This document shows positions 28,214-37,059 of a stretch of 64,000 nt of DNA, piece by piece. The first letter of the stretch is position 1; each line of letters opens with the position of its first letter. The DNA is from Peptidiphaga gingivicola (lineage in GTDB: Bacteria > Actinomycetota > Actinomycetes > Actinomycetales > Actinomycetaceae), in contig NZ_LVZK01000003.1 of the NCBI RefSeq assembly GCF_001652275.1, forward strand, positions 248,001-312,000, in the 5' to 3' direction. The position numbers and the translations under genes were made by a program. The notes under the pieces are model-generated. The model worked only from the letters and a program-made list of their open reading frames with translations. It was not told where the DNA came from and ran no database searches.

Positions 28214-28516
28214 TCTCCGCTCCCCGGCGCCCGCGAGAGCACCACATGCCAAGGGGATACTCCCCGTGAATCGCCGGCCTGCGCCCAGTGTCTCGCGATC
28301 CTGCGGCGACGGCCTCCTCTAGGGTATCGGAGTTTCCTGTGGATTCTCGCCATGACGGACGGCGCTTATGCTCACAGTTTGACGCGCACACCGCACAGAG
28401 TGGCGATTTCACGCTCTTTTCCTCCCTTCGTTCAGATCGGTCCAAGACCTCCCCAACCGTGCGGCCCCTGTCGAAGCCGGAAGTTCGAGCTTACGAACGA
28501 AGCCGGCTCAATCGAA

Positions 28517-28545
28517 AAGGGGCTCGACGCGATGCCGAGCCCCTT
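28517..28545 (-). terminator. Rho-independent terminator of rplS
   Basis: AAGGGGCTCG and CGAGCCCCTT form a perfect stem, and on the minus strand it runs into TTTT. It starts 23 bases beyond the rplS stop. The remaining DNA to lepB (28214-28516) holds no gene and presumably the lepB promoter. Confidence 0.85.
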
Positions 28546-28567
28546 CAAGCCTTTGGACGACGTCGAA

Positions 28568-28924
28568 TCACCGACGATTGTCCTCGCGACGCTCCTTGAT
28601 CTTGGCGGCCTTGCCGTGCAGCTTGCGCAGGTAGTAGAGCTTGGCACGGCGAACGTCGCCTCGAGTGACGACGGTTATCGCCTCAATGGAGGGAGAATGC
28701 AGCGGGAACGAGCGCTCCACGCCCACGCCGAAGGATATTTTGCGAACCAGGAAGCTCTCGCGAATGCCGGAGCCGGAACGGCCCAAGACCACGCCCTGGA
28801 AGGCCTGGGTGCGGGTGCGGGTGCCTTCGACCACTCGGACGTCGACCCGAACGGTGTCGCCGGGGCGGAAGTCGGGAATGTCCTTGCGGAGCTGGCTTTC
28901 CTCCACAAAATCGAGAGTGTGCAT
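28568..28924 (-). CDS. rplS: 50S ribosomal protein L19
   Basis: 118 residues, full length. [56 protein letters not shown] and [20 protein letters not shown] are diagnostic. Lies 138 bases downstream of trmD and ends at a strong terminator. Confidence 0.98.
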   Translation of the reverse strand: MHTLDFVEESQLRKDIPDFRPGDTVRVDVRVVEGTRTRTQAFQGVVLGRSGSGIRESFLVRKISFGVGVERSFPLHSPSIEAITVVTRGDVRRAKLYYLRKLHGKAAKIKERREDNRR

Positions 28925-29062
28925 ATTCGTTTCTCTTTCCGCCCGTGCGCGCAGGCCACAAGCGTGGTCGGGGCGGTCAAACCGCCTGCCTACAGGAAAC
29001 TCGCCGGTGCGCGACCCCCTGCGGCAGGTCCAGCGCATTGTGACAGCGAGACAACTTCACAA

Positions 29063-30433
29063 TTATGCCACGCGAATGGGGCGCGCAAAAACGCGGTCGA
29101 CGTTGTTCTGCTCACCCACAAGGAATTCTCGGGTGCCCACGAACTCGAAGCCGAGCCCGCGGTAGGCCTGCCTGGCTCGGGTGTTCTTCTCATTGGTCCC
29201 CAGCCACACGTACGGCTCCGGCCAGTTCTCGGCCCACTCTTCGAGCTCGGCCCTGGTCGCCTCCCACAGGAGGCTTCCTGCGCCTCGTCCGCGCAGGCTT
29301 CGATCGAGGTAGAACTTTGATAGCTCGACGAGCGGCCCGCGCCTGGGCCGTCCGGCGACGACGGCGTCGACCGGCGCTCCCCTGTCGGCGCCGGAGACTC
29401 CGCCGTCCTCGGGAAGGTAGGTCAACGAGTACCCCAAAAGCTTGCCGCCGACCTCCAGGGCCATCGTGAGGCAGCCCGGGTCACCGACGTAGCGTTCGAA
29501 ATGCTCCTCGCCCAGGCTTTCGGCGATGAAGGCGTCGATGTCCTGTTTGGGCATTCCCTTCGGGCAGGCGTCCGGGAAGGTCCTCGCTGCAAGGCTTGCC
29601 AGCCCGGGCACGTCCGCCGCCGCCGCCCGCCGGACTTCGGCCCTCGCGGGATGCGCCGCCTTCGCAGGCGCCAGGTATCCGTGCGCGGCGAGCGCCCGCC
29701 GCTCTTTCTTGCCGAGGGAAGCGGCATTGATTTTCTCGATCATGTCCGGGCGACGTTCAATGGTTCTCTCGATCGCCCGATCGCGCCGCCACCGGGCTAC
29801 GGCTCCGTGGTTGCCCGAGGTCAGAACCTCGGGGATCTCTCGACCCCGCCACACTGCCGGCCGGGTGTAGACAGGGTATTCCAGCAGCCCTGCCACGCCG
29901 TGGGACTCCTCGAGGAGCGACTCGGGGTTGCCGACCATGCCGGGAAGCAGGCGCCCGACCGCCTCGACGAGGGCGACGGCCGCGACCTCGCCGCCGTTGA
30001 GCACGTAGTCCCCCAAGGAGTACTCGAAGACGCGCACGCCGGGCCTCTCGGCGTACTCGCTCGCCACCCTCGCGTCGATCCCCTCGTATCGTCCGCAGGC
30101 CACGACGATGCGTTCGGCGCGTGCGAGCTCCTCGCATGCACGCTGCGTCAGAGGCTTTCCCGCGGGAGTCGGGATGGCGAGGACGACGTCGCCGGACGCC
30201 GCATCGGCGCCAATGACTTCGTCGAGGGCCTTTCCCCATACGTCGGGCCGCATCACCATTCCTGCGCCGCCGCCGGCCGGAGTGTCGTCGACCGTTCTGT
30301 GAGGATCGTCCGTCCAGTCGCGAAGGTCGTGGGCGACGACGTCGAGGATTCCCCTCTCTTGGGCCTTTCCCAGCAATGAGAGCTCTAGAACGTCGAAAAA
30401 CCTCGGAAACACCGAGATGATGTCAATTCGCAT
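29063..30433 (-). CDS. trmD: tRNA (guanine-N1)-methyltransferase fused to a GNAT domain
   Basis: 456 residues in two parts. Residues 1 to about 255 are a full TrmD: RIDIISVFPRFF, GGGAGMVMRPDVW, VACGRYEGIDARV, EYSLGDYVLNGGEVAA and VLTSGNHGAVARWRR, forming the SAM trefoil knot that methylates G37 of tRNA. From about residue 268 a complete GNAT acetyltransferase follows: VRRAAAADVPGLASLAARTF, VELSKFYLDRSLRGRGAGSL (acetyl-CoA loop) and RARQAYRGLGFEFVG. The frame is continuous without a stop. Start ATG shares a base with the rimM stop (TAATG). Confidence 0.95.
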   Translation of the reverse strand: MRIDIISVFPRFFDVLELSLLGKAQERGILDVVAHDLRDWTDDPHRTVDDTPAGGGAGMVMRPDVWGKALDEVIGADAASGDVVLAIPTPAGKPLTQRACEELARAERIVVACGRYEGIDARVASEYAERPGVRVFEYSLGDYVLNGGEVAAVALVEAVGRLLPGMVGNPESLLEESHGVAGLLEYPVYTRPAVWRGREIPEVLTSGNHGAVARWRRDRAIERTIERRPDMIEKINAASLGKKERRALAAHGYLAPAKAAHPARAEVRRAAAADVPGLASLAARTFPDACPKGMPKQDIDAFIAESLGEEHFERYVGDPGCLTMALEVGGKLLGYSLTYLPEDGGVSGADRGAPVDAVVAGRPRRGPLVELSKFYLDRSLRGRGAGSLLWEATRAELEEWAENWPEPYVWLGTNEKNTRARQAYRGLGFEFVGTREFLVGEQNNVDRVFARPIRVA

Positions 30434-31011
30434 TATTCCTCCTCAGCGGCCTCTTCCCGCTGGTCGTCGCTCTTCTCGCCCAGATCGGCGCCATCCGCCT
30501 CGCCGTCCGCTGAGAAAAGCCCCTGGGGCGCCCGAACGACGACGCAATTGTCGTCCAGGTCGACCTCGGTGACGATCTCGCGCACAAAGGGAACCCTGGC
30601 GACGTCTCCGTCCGGCTCGCGGACCACGAGCATGTCTTGGGCGGGAAACGTCTCCAGCCCTATAATCCTTCCAAGCTCGTACCCTTCGGGATCGAGCACT
30701 TCCAAGCCCACGAGCTCGTGCTCGTAGAAGGCGTCCTCCTCGACATAGTCGTCTTCGTCGGTCTCGACGGTGAGTTTGACGCCTCTCAGCCGCTCGGCCA
30801 TCGTTCGATCCGTGCACTCGGAGAACATCGCGTATATTGCGCCCTTGTACTCGCGGGTTCGCGCCACGGTGAGCGGGCCGGCCTCCTGAGGGTCGGTCTC
30901 GAGCATGGCTCCGATTCCGAGGCGTCGCTCCGGCTGGTCTGTGCGCACGTCAAGGCGCAGCTCGCCCTTGAGACCGTGCGGGGCGCCGATGACGGCGACA
31001 GTTAGCTGCAA
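30433..31011 (-). CDS. rimM: 16S rRNA processing protein RimM
   Basis: 192 residues from the TTG at 31011, which has AAGGAG five bases upstream and gives the family N-terminus LTVAVIGAPHGLKGELRL. The PRC-barrel half is EHELVGLEVLDPEGYELGRI, LVVREPDGDVARVPFVREIV. An acidic tail (~25 residues) is added. It assists 30S assembly. Sits between khpA and trmD. Confidence 0.93.
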   Translation of the reverse strand: MQLTVAVIGAPHGLKGELRLDVRTDQPERRLGIGAMLETDPQEAGPLTVARTREYKGAIYAMFSECTDRTMAERLRGVKLTVETDEDDYVEEDAFYEHELVGLEVLDPEGYELGRIIGLETFPAQDMLVVREPDGDVARVPFVREIVTEVDLDDNCVVVRAPQGLFSADGEADGADLGEKSDDQREEAAEEE

Positions 31012-31120
31012 TATCTCTCCTTCGATCGACGAACGGTTTGAAACGCGATGGCTGACCTGAGCCTCGATCCGCTTCCTAGGATACCGGTCGCACGCGAACA
31101 ACTGTTGAAGCGCACGAAGA

Positions 31121-31151
31121 GGGTCGGCCAAACCGCAAGGCTGGCCGACCC
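31121..31151 (-). terminator. Perfect hairpin between khpA and rimM
   Basis: GGGTCGGCCA and TGGCCGACCC form a 10-bp perfect stem with an 11-base loop, 20 bases past the khpA stop. The U-tract is weak on the minus strand. It may act as a partial terminator, lowering rimM-trmD expression relative to rpsP-khpA. Confidence 0.6.
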
Positions 31152-31170
31152 TTCTTTAACGCCGTTGAAC

Positions 31171-31410
31171 TTAACTCTGATCGGTTTCGATCACGTCAAC
31201 TCGCACATTCCCTTTGGGGGAAAGCGCGCCCACGACCAAGCGCAAAGCTTTGGCCGTGCGGCCGTTGCGTCCGATAACACGCCCGAGATCCTCAGGATTG
31301 ACGCGAACCTCAAGCAGCTCGCCACGGCGGTTGCTCCGAGCACGCACATCCACGTCCTCGGGTGAATCGACTATTCCACGCACAAGGTGCTCGAGCGCAT
31401 CGGCGATCAT
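31171..31410 (-). CDS. khpA: KH-domain RNA-binding protein KhpA
   Basis: 79 residues: ALEHLVRGIVDSPEDVDVR followed by the KH core LEVRVNPEDLGRVIGRNGRT with the GxxG loop (GRNG). Normal length for KhpA/YlqC. Its ATG overlaps the rpsP stop (TGATG). Confidence 0.95.
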   Translation of the reverse strand: MIADALEHLVRGIVDSPEDVDVRARSNRRGELLEVRVNPEDLGRVIGRNGRTAKALRLVVGALSPKGNVRVDVIETDQS

Positions 31411-31847
31411 CAGGCCTCCTCGGCCGATTCCTCAACGGCCTCGGCTGCGGCGGCCTCCGCCGCGATCTTCGCCTCGGCGGCAGCGGCGCGGCGCTTCTCG
31501 GCTTCGTTCTGAACCGATTCCACCGCAGCTTTCCGGGCCCCTTCGACGTCGACCGACTCCTTGACCTTAAGGCGGCCTTCGGCGCCCGGAAGCCCCTTGA
31601 ACTTCTGCCAGTCGCCAGTCACCTTGAGCTGGGCGAGCACGGGTTCAGTGGGCTGTGCGCCGACGGAAAGCCAGTACTGGACGCGGTCGGAATCGATTTC
31701 GATAAGCGAAGGATTCTCGGTCGGATGATATTTGCCGATCTCCTCGATGACGCGGCCGTCGCGCTTCTTTCGTGAATCGACGACGACGACGCGGTAATGA
31801 GGCGCACGGATCTTGCCCATGCGCTTGAGACGGATCTTGACTGCCAC
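31410..31847 (-). CDS. rpsP: 30S ribosomal protein S16
   Basis: 145 residues from the GTG at 31847. The S16 core ([52 protein letters not shown]) is followed by an Ala/Glu-rich C-terminal extension of about 50 residues, common in actinobacteria. AGGAG lies 11 bases upstream. First gene of rpsP-khpA-rimM-trmD. Confidence 0.97.
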   Translation of the reverse strand: MAVKIRLKRMGKIRAPHYRVVVVDSRKKRDGRVIEEIGKYHPTENPSLIEIDSDRVQYWLSVGAQPTEPVLAQLKVTGDWQKFKGLPGAEGRLKVKESVDVEGARKAAVESVQNEAEKRRAAAAEAKIAAEAAAAEAVEESAEEA

Positions 31848-32359
31848 TTGTGTGGTCACTCCTGGTTCTACTTTAGGTTGGGCCGACGCAATCGCGGTGG
31901 GAGTCGCGGTGCAGAAGGCCCGAGACTGAGGCAGCCAGAGGATGAGAGGGCCCTCTTTCGCCCGAGTACAAAGCCTTAGTTTGCCAGATGCACGGCTCGC
32001 CCGGCAATCGGAGCCACAACCGGGCACGTGCAGTCAGACACATGCCGACGAAGCCAGGCGTCAGCCCTGCGATCTTGGGAGGCACAGCACTCCAGTACTT
32101 CCGCTTCGCCATAGTTTCGAAACGACAATCCTGCCTGCCCGCCGTAGGCTCCCACCGCTGCTCCTCACTCCCGACGGATGGCCAACCGTCCTTGCCCATA
32201 ATCCTAGGCGATTTCATTATGAGTACGCTTCCCATCGTGGGCATACGTCTCGTCATAACCGCGCGTCCGGCGGTTTTCGGGAAGGCGAATGCCGTGGATC
32301 GCACCGCATTTGCCATGTTCCTCTGTCGCTGGCCCCGAGCAAACTCGGAGAATACTCTG
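31848..32359. other. Non-coding gap between rpsP and the CDF transporter gene
   Basis: 512 bases between divergent genes. An open frame on the plus strand continues upstream of the transporter start but lacks family similarity, and no separate gene is supported. It should contain the promoters of rpsP and of the transporter. Confidence 0.5.
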
Positions 32360-33325
32360 GTGACAGTCGAAACCCCCGCCAAAGACCTCAGCCGCTACGC
32401 CTGGCTTTCCGTGGTTGCCGCGGCGGCCACCATTACGATGAAGACGGCAGCCTACTTCGTGACGGGCTCGGTGGGCCTGCTCTCGGACGCGGCCGAATCC
32501 GTGGTCAACCTCGTGGCAGCCGTCGTAGCGCTCGTTGCCCTCAAGCAGGCCGCCAAACCCGCGGACTCCCAGTTTGCTTTCGGCAGATCGAAGGCCGAGT
32601 ATTTCTCCTCCACCGTCGAGGGGACGATGATCTTCGTCGCGGCAGGTTTCATTGTCGTGAGCGCCGTGGGAAGGATCATTCGCCCCGCGCCGATCGACAA
32701 TCTTGGACCGGGTCTGGCGATATCCGTCGCCGCCTCGGTCGTCAATGGAATAGTCGCAGTGGCGTTGGTGCGGGCCGGGCGGCGCTGGCGTTCGCCGGCG
32801 CTCGTCGCAGACGGGCGGCACCTGTGGACCGACGTCATCACGTCTGTCGGCGTCGTCCTGGGGGTCGGCCTTGTGGTCGCCACGGAATGGGACGTGCTCG
32901 ATCCCGTCGTCGCACTTCTCGTCGGCCTGAACATCCTGGTCACCGGCTGGCGTCTGCTCAGGGGATCGATACGCGGCCTCATGGACGTCACTCTCTCAGC
33001 CGAGCAGAACCAGGCCCTTATCGAGGTTCTCGCGAGATTCACAACGGAGTCGGTGCGATTCCACGGGCTTCAAACGCGCGCGGCGGGCCAAGCTTCCTTC
33101 GCGAACGTCCACATGCTCGTTCCCGGTTCGTGGACGGTCGGCCGCGGCCACAAATTGGCCCACAACGTCGCCGAGGCGCTTTCCGCAGCCGTTCCGGGGC
33201 TCGACTCCCAGATCCACGTCGAGCCGATCGAGGACCCCCGCTCCTACGAGGACATACCGACCGGTTCGCTCAGCGTCGGCGACGGCGACCTCCCCGCGGC
33301 CAAAGCCGCGGGCGGCCAGGCCTAA
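32360..33325 (+). CDS. Cation diffusion facilitator metal transporter
   Basis: 321 residues from the GTG at 32360, with GGAG 9 bases upstream. Six-helix CDF core: helix 1-2 VVAAAATITMKTAAYFVTG and GLLSDAAESVVNLVAAVVAL (metal-site D-A-x-E-S), FGRSKAEYFSSTVEG, and the H-x3-D pair in DGRHLWTDVITSVGVVLG. The cytosolic C-terminal domain carries HGLQTRAAGQASFANVHMLV. Likely exports Zn, Mn or Fe/Co from the cytosol in exchange for protons; the metal cannot be read. Confidence 0.92.
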   Translation: MTVETPAKDLSRYAWLSVVAAAATITMKTAAYFVTGSVGLLSDAAESVVNLVAAVVALVALKQAAKPADSQFAFGRSKAEYFSSTVEGTMIFVAAGFIVVSAVGRIIRPAPIDNLGPGLAISVAASVVNGIVAVALVRAGRRWRSPALVADGRHLWTDVITSVGVVLGVGLVVATEWDVLDPVVALLVGLNILVTGWRLLRGSIRGLMDVTLSAEQNQALIEVLARFTTESVRFHGLQTRAAGQASFANVHMLVPGSWTVGRGHKLAHNVAEALSAAVPGLDSQIHVEPIEDPRSYEDIPTGSLSVGDGDLPAAKAAGGQA

Positions 33326-33345
33326 TGCCCTGTGACTACGCGGCC

Positions 33346-33456
33346 CCTGACGTTTGACGCGGGTCTTTCGCCGGCAGTCCTCCACCACCAATACGGCCTT
33401 TCGCCGGCGGTCTTCCAATACGCCCTTTCGCCAACCGCCTTCTGACGCAGAGCCCC
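33346..33456. repeat. Imperfect repeats downstream of the CDF gene
   Basis: CTTTCGCCGGC/CTTTCGCCAAC occurs three times (near 33364, 33396 and 33426), each followed by a pyrimidine-rich CAGTCCTCC/GGTCTTCC/CGCCTTC and CAATACG in the first two. It lies between the convergent transporter and amidohydrolase genes. Confidence 0.45.
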
Positions 33457-33576
33457 TCGCGCCAATGCCGCAGCGTCTCCAAGCGGCGGTCAAACCGGCG
33501 CGAGCAACCCGCCGGCGTCCGTTCAAACAATCGTCGCCGTCTGGCTGCCGGGGGCCGGCCTCTTCCGCGCATTTGA

Positions 33577-34668
33577 CTATGCGGTCGCGAGCGTCCCGCC
33601 GACCAGTTCCCCGTCGATGAACACCGCGGCCGGACGCGAGACGGCCGCGATGTCCTTTTCCGGGTCCTCCGCGTACACGACGACGTCGGCCGGAGCACCC
33701 TCCTCCCAGGAAGGAAGGCCAAGCAGAGAACGGCCGGAGTGGCTCGCGGCGGCCATGACGAGGCCCGCGGGGAGTCCGGCGTCGACGGCAGCGCGAAGCT
33801 CGACGTCGAGCGTCCTGTCTTTTCCTTCTCCCTCGGTGTCCGTGCCCATGACGAAATGCGCGCCCACATCCGCCATGAGCGCGAAATGGTCGAATCTCCC
33901 CCGGTACATCGCGAGCATCCGTTCACGGTAGACGGGGTATTTTCCCGCCCGTTCCGCGATGGAGGCGAACGTGCCTGTCTGACAGACCGTCGGATCGAGA
34001 ATCACGCCGCGCCGCGCCGCCTCGCGAAGCTGGTCTTCGTTCATCCCCGAACCGTGTTCTATGCAGTCGACTCCGGCTTCGAGCGCGTCGTCGACCGTTT
34101 CCACCCCAAAAGTGTGGACGGCGACCTTCGCACCGGCCTCGTGTGTGGCGGCGACGGCGTCGGCGAGCACGTCCCGCGGCCAAAGCGGGCGCAGATCCGA
34201 ATCGGCCCCTTCCGTTCGGTCGATCCAATCGCCGACGAGCTTGACCCAGCCGTCGCCGCGCGCGGCCTGGCGCACGACCTCGTCCGGAAGCTCCCCCGGC
34301 TCGATCTCCGCCGCGACGTTCCGAATATAGCGTTTGGGCCGGGCGATGTGCCGTCCGGACCGGATTGCCTTCGTTCTGCCTCGCGCCGCGAAGCGGGCGA
34401 CGTCGAGCTGCGCACCCATTTCGCGCACCGTCGTCACCCCGGCCGCACGCGCCGCGTCAAGCCGTCGGATCACCTCGGCGTCGGCGACGGGCTCGGCGGA
34501 ATGGGACAGGCCAGGGTGCGCGTGGGCATCGACCAGGCCCGGATAGGTCCAGCCCGCTACGGTCTGCGCCGGGCTATCGGGCGCGCTGTGGCGGATCGCG
34601 CCGTCGACGATCCACACCTCGGCCAGATCGGTTCCTCGCAAAGGTCCCGTCAGGCGATATGAGGTCAC
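33577..34668 (-). CDS. Amidohydrolase (metal-dependent, imidazolonepropionase-like)
   Basis: 363 residues. Metal site residues: HAHPG in YPGLVDAHAHPGLSHS, His in VAVHTFG, His in CIEHGSG and Asp in MGTDTEG; GWVKLVGDW carries the usual central Lys region. The N- and C-terminal small beta domain (VDGAIRH.., GAPADVVVYAEDPEKDIA) is complete. The substrate is unknown. The ATG overlaps the ffh stop (ATGA), so it is translated from the ffh mRNA. Confidence 0.88.
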   Translation of the reverse strand: MTSYRLTGPLRGTDLAEVWIVDGAIRHSAPDSPAQTVAGWTYPGLVDAHAHPGLSHSAEPVADAEVIRRLDAARAAGVTTVREMGAQLDVARFAARGRTKAIRSGRHIARPKRYIRNVAAEIEPGELPDEVVRQAARGDGWVKLVGDWIDRTEGADSDLRPLWPRDVLADAVAATHEAGAKVAVHTFGVETVDDALEAGVDCIEHGSGMNEDQLREAARRGVILDPTVCQTGTFASIAERAGKYPVYRERMLAMYRGRFDHFALMADVGAHFVMGTDTEGEGKDRTLDVELRAAVDAGLPAGLVMAAASHSGRSLLGLPSWEEGAPADVVVYAEDPEKDIAAVSRPAAVFIDGELVGGTLATA

Positions 34669-36227
34669 TTGAGGAACCTCGCGAGGTCTTCGAAGTCCGG
34701 GTTGCCTCCCGGCTGCCCGGCGCCCTGCGATGCGCCGACGCCGAACGAAGAACCCTTGCCCTTCTGCCCCTGCTGGCTTTGCTCGCGCTCTTGTGCGGCG
34801 CGCTTGGCTGGGTTGCCGGAACGTCCCTTCTTGTTCGCGGACTTCTTCTTCGCGGCGCGCTTGGCCTTGCGGCCGCCGCCCCCGATTCCGGGCATCCCGC
34901 CCATCCCCGGCATCCCGGGAACGCCTCCCCCGCGCGAGACCTGCTGCATCATCTTGCGCGCCTGTTCGAACCTCTCGACCAGGGAGTTGATCTCTTGAAC
35001 GGTGGTGCCCGAGCCGCGGGCGATGCGCTGACGCCGCGAACCGTTGAGGATTTTCACGTCCGTCCTCTCCGCCGGGGTCATCGACTGGACGATCGCCTCG
35101 ATTCGGCCCACGGAGCTTTCGTCGAACGCTTCGAGCGCCTCACGGTACTGCCCCATCCCCGGCAGCATGCCCATGATCTTCTTCATCGACCCCATGCGTT
35201 TGAGCTGACGCATCTGCACGAGGAAATCGTCGAGGGTGAACGACCCCTCGCTCATTTTCTCCGCGAGCTCCGCCTGCTGCTGTTCGTCCCACGTGCGCTC
35301 CGCCTGCTCGATGAGCGTGAGGACGTCGCCCATGTCGAGGATCCGCGAGGCCATGCGGTCGGCGTGGAACTGCTCGAAGTCCGTGAGCTTCTCGCCGGTG
35401 GAGGCAAACATGATGGGGACGCCCGTCACGCCCCGCACGGACAGGGCCGCGCCGCCTCGGGTGTCGCCGTCGAGCTTGGAGACGACGACGCCGGTGAATC
35501 CGACTCCGTCCTGGAAGGCGTTGGCCGTGGCGACGGCGTCCTGGCCGATCATCGCGTCAATGACGAAAAGCACTTCATTGGGATTGACGGCGGCCCGGAT
35601 GTCGATGGCCTGGCGCATCATTTCTTCGTCGATGCCGAGGCGCCCGGCGGTGTCGACCACCACGACGTCGTACCCGTACTCTTCGGCCCGAGCCAGGCCG
35701 GATCGCGCCACCGCGACCGGGTCGCCGACGCCGTTGCCGGGCTCGGGCGCCCACACGTCGACCCCCGCCTGCCCGCCGACCACCTGGAGCTGGTTGACCG
35801 CGTTGGGGCGCTGGAGGTCGGAGGCGACGAGCAAGACCTTCCTGTTGCGCTCGGTTCGCAGCCATCGCCCGAGTTTGCCGGCGAGCGTCGTCTTGCCCGC
35901 GCCCTGAAGGCCGGCGAGCATGATGACGGCCGGCCTGCGGGAAAGGTCGAGCTCGCGGGTTTCGCCGCCGAGGATTTCGACGAGCTCGTCGTTGACGATC
36001 TTGACCACTTGCTGGCCGGGGTTGAGAGCCTTCGAGGCGACGGCCCCCGTCGCCTTTTCGCGAACTGCCGCGGTGAAGGAGCGGACGACGGGCAGGGCGA
36101 CGTCGGCGTCGAGCAGCGCGCGGCGTATCTGCGAGATCGTCTCCTCGACGTCGGAAGCCGAAAGGCGCCCTTTGGACCGGAGGCTCTTGAACGATCCTGT
36201 GATGCGGTCGGAAAGAGTGTTGAACAC
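34665..36227 (-). CDS. ffh: Signal recognition particle protein Ffh
   Basis: 520 residues from the GTG at 36227 (FNTLSDRITGSFKSLRSKG). N domain, then the GTPase: GLQGAGKTTLAGKLG, VDTAGRLGIDEEMM, SKLDGDTRGGAALS. The Met/Gly-rich M domain binds 4.5S RNA and signal sequences (MRQLKRMGSMKKIMGMLPGM, GSRRQRIARGSGT). A Gly/Met tail follows. Its partner ftsY is at 42871; normally the two lie closer, and here the secretion-like cassette array separates them. Confidence 0.97.
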   Translation of the reverse strand: MFNTLSDRITGSFKSLRSKGRLSASDVEETISQIRRALLDADVALPVVRSFTAAVREKATGAVASKALNPGQQVVKIVNDELVEILGGETRELDLSRRPAVIMLAGLQGAGKTTLAGKLGRWLRTERNRKVLLVASDLQRPNAVNQLQVVGGQAGVDVWAPEPGNGVGDPVAVARSGLARAEEYGYDVVVVDTAGRLGIDEEMMRQAIDIRAAVNPNEVLFVIDAMIGQDAVATANAFQDGVGFTGVVVSKLDGDTRGGAALSVRGVTGVPIMFASTGEKLTDFEQFHADRMASRILDMGDVLTLIEQAERTWDEQQQAELAEKMSEGSFTLDDFLVQMRQLKRMGSMKKIMGMLPGMGQYREALEAFDESSVGRIEAIVQSMTPAERTDVKILNGSRRQRIARGSGTTVQEINSLVERFEQARKMMQQVSRGGGVPGMPGMGGMPGIGGGGRKAKRAAKKKSANKKGRSGNPAKRAAQEREQSQQGQKGKGSSFGVGASQGAGQPGGNPDFEDLARFLK

Positions 36228-36508
36228 GGGCCTACCTCTTGTTGGGGACGCTTGTGGAACTGTGGCAATTCTACGCCATGCGCCTTGAGGAGGCCCCTCG
36301 GGTTTGTGCGGCATCCCTAACGCGATCCGCCGAGACGCCCCTTCTTCGCAACCCGGGCGCGGGACAGCCCGCCCGGCAAAATAGACATGGTTTGCGCACC
36401 TCGCACACAACTGCGGGCGAGGACGTTCGACGACGCCTCCGTTGAAGCGTTCACAGGACGCTCGGGGCCTGCAAAAGCGCATCTATCTCGAATGGTCCCT
36501 GGAAAGCG

Positions 36509-36828
36509 ATGGGAACCATCGACATCGGAACGAATGCAGTGAAGGGCGTCGATGCTTTTTGGGCCGGGTTCCAAGAGCAATGGGAGCCTACAATCCCGAA
36601 CTTTCGCCCAAAGAGCGTCTTGTGCAGAGTTTGGCCCGTGGCCGGTGGAAGGCTGCTCCGTACGGCGCCAAAATTTCGATCGACATAGCCTCTCTCACCG
36701 CCGGGGAGGCCCTCACGCCAGCCGGAGCCTTCGCCCTCGGTCAAATCGGAGGCATATTAGTCGATGTGGCGCACAAGGCCGTGGATTCCAAGGTTGAGGA
36801 GAATATAGACGCTGTCCAATGGGATTAG
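36509..36828 (+). pseudogene. Decayed C-terminal end of a cassette large protein (third copy)
   Basis: From 36509 one frame reads TIDIGTNAVKGVDAFWAGFQEQ, matching DIGVNVLQGIDAFSAGYQEQ in the 40256 product. Around 36580-36590 homology jumps to another frame: NPELSPKERLVQSLARGRWK matches NPENSPLERTLQATLRGTWE, then GEALTPAGAFALGQIGG matches GEALSPFGSLLLGTVTE, ending AVQWD against WLDWTD. So it is a frameshifted remnant lacking the first two thirds. The two genes that follow the large gene in intact cassettes are absent here. Confidence 0.8.
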
Positions 36829-37053
36829 GAGGCGCCCTGGCAGCGGCGGTTGTCCCGAGGAGCTGTCGCCAAACTCAACGTTTCCTTGGACCAAGGCTCG
36901 CGCGACGTCAAAGACACTGACGAGCAGGAGGGCCCGAAGTACGGCAAGGACCTGGGAAGCGGCGGGAGTCCAGGCAAAGACGGAGGCTCGGGCGGCGACG
37001 GCGGGTCGGCTCCGAGCAAAGATCCCAAAATCGATTTCGACAAGTTGAGGTAA
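36829..37053 (+). pseudogene. C-terminal remnant of the cassette small helical gene
   Basis: The frame directly after the decayed copy encodes AKLNVSLDQGSRDVKDTDEQ, which aligns with NELNINLKTGAQDIENADEG of the 40-kb copy, then the shared E-x2-KY and a Gly/Pro-rich acidic end. The N-terminal ~70 residues of the family are missing. Translation from the TTG at 36850 (67 residues) is possible but it is most simply a 5'-truncated gene. It stops 6 bases before the 37060 gene. Confidence 0.6.
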
Positions 37054-37059
37054 AGGACA

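Noticed and set aside
27161-29320. 719-codon plus-strand open frame
   Set aside because: Antisense to rnhB, lepB and rplS; crosses the rplS terminator.
31873-32382. 169-residue minus-strand frame upstream of rpsP
   Set aside because: Arg/Ala-rich without domain similarity; it spans the divergent promoter region.
36442-36828. 128-residue hypothetical protein
   Set aside because: Only its second half is homologous to cassette proteins; the first half overlaps homologous sequence in another frame, so a frameshifted pseudogene explains it better.
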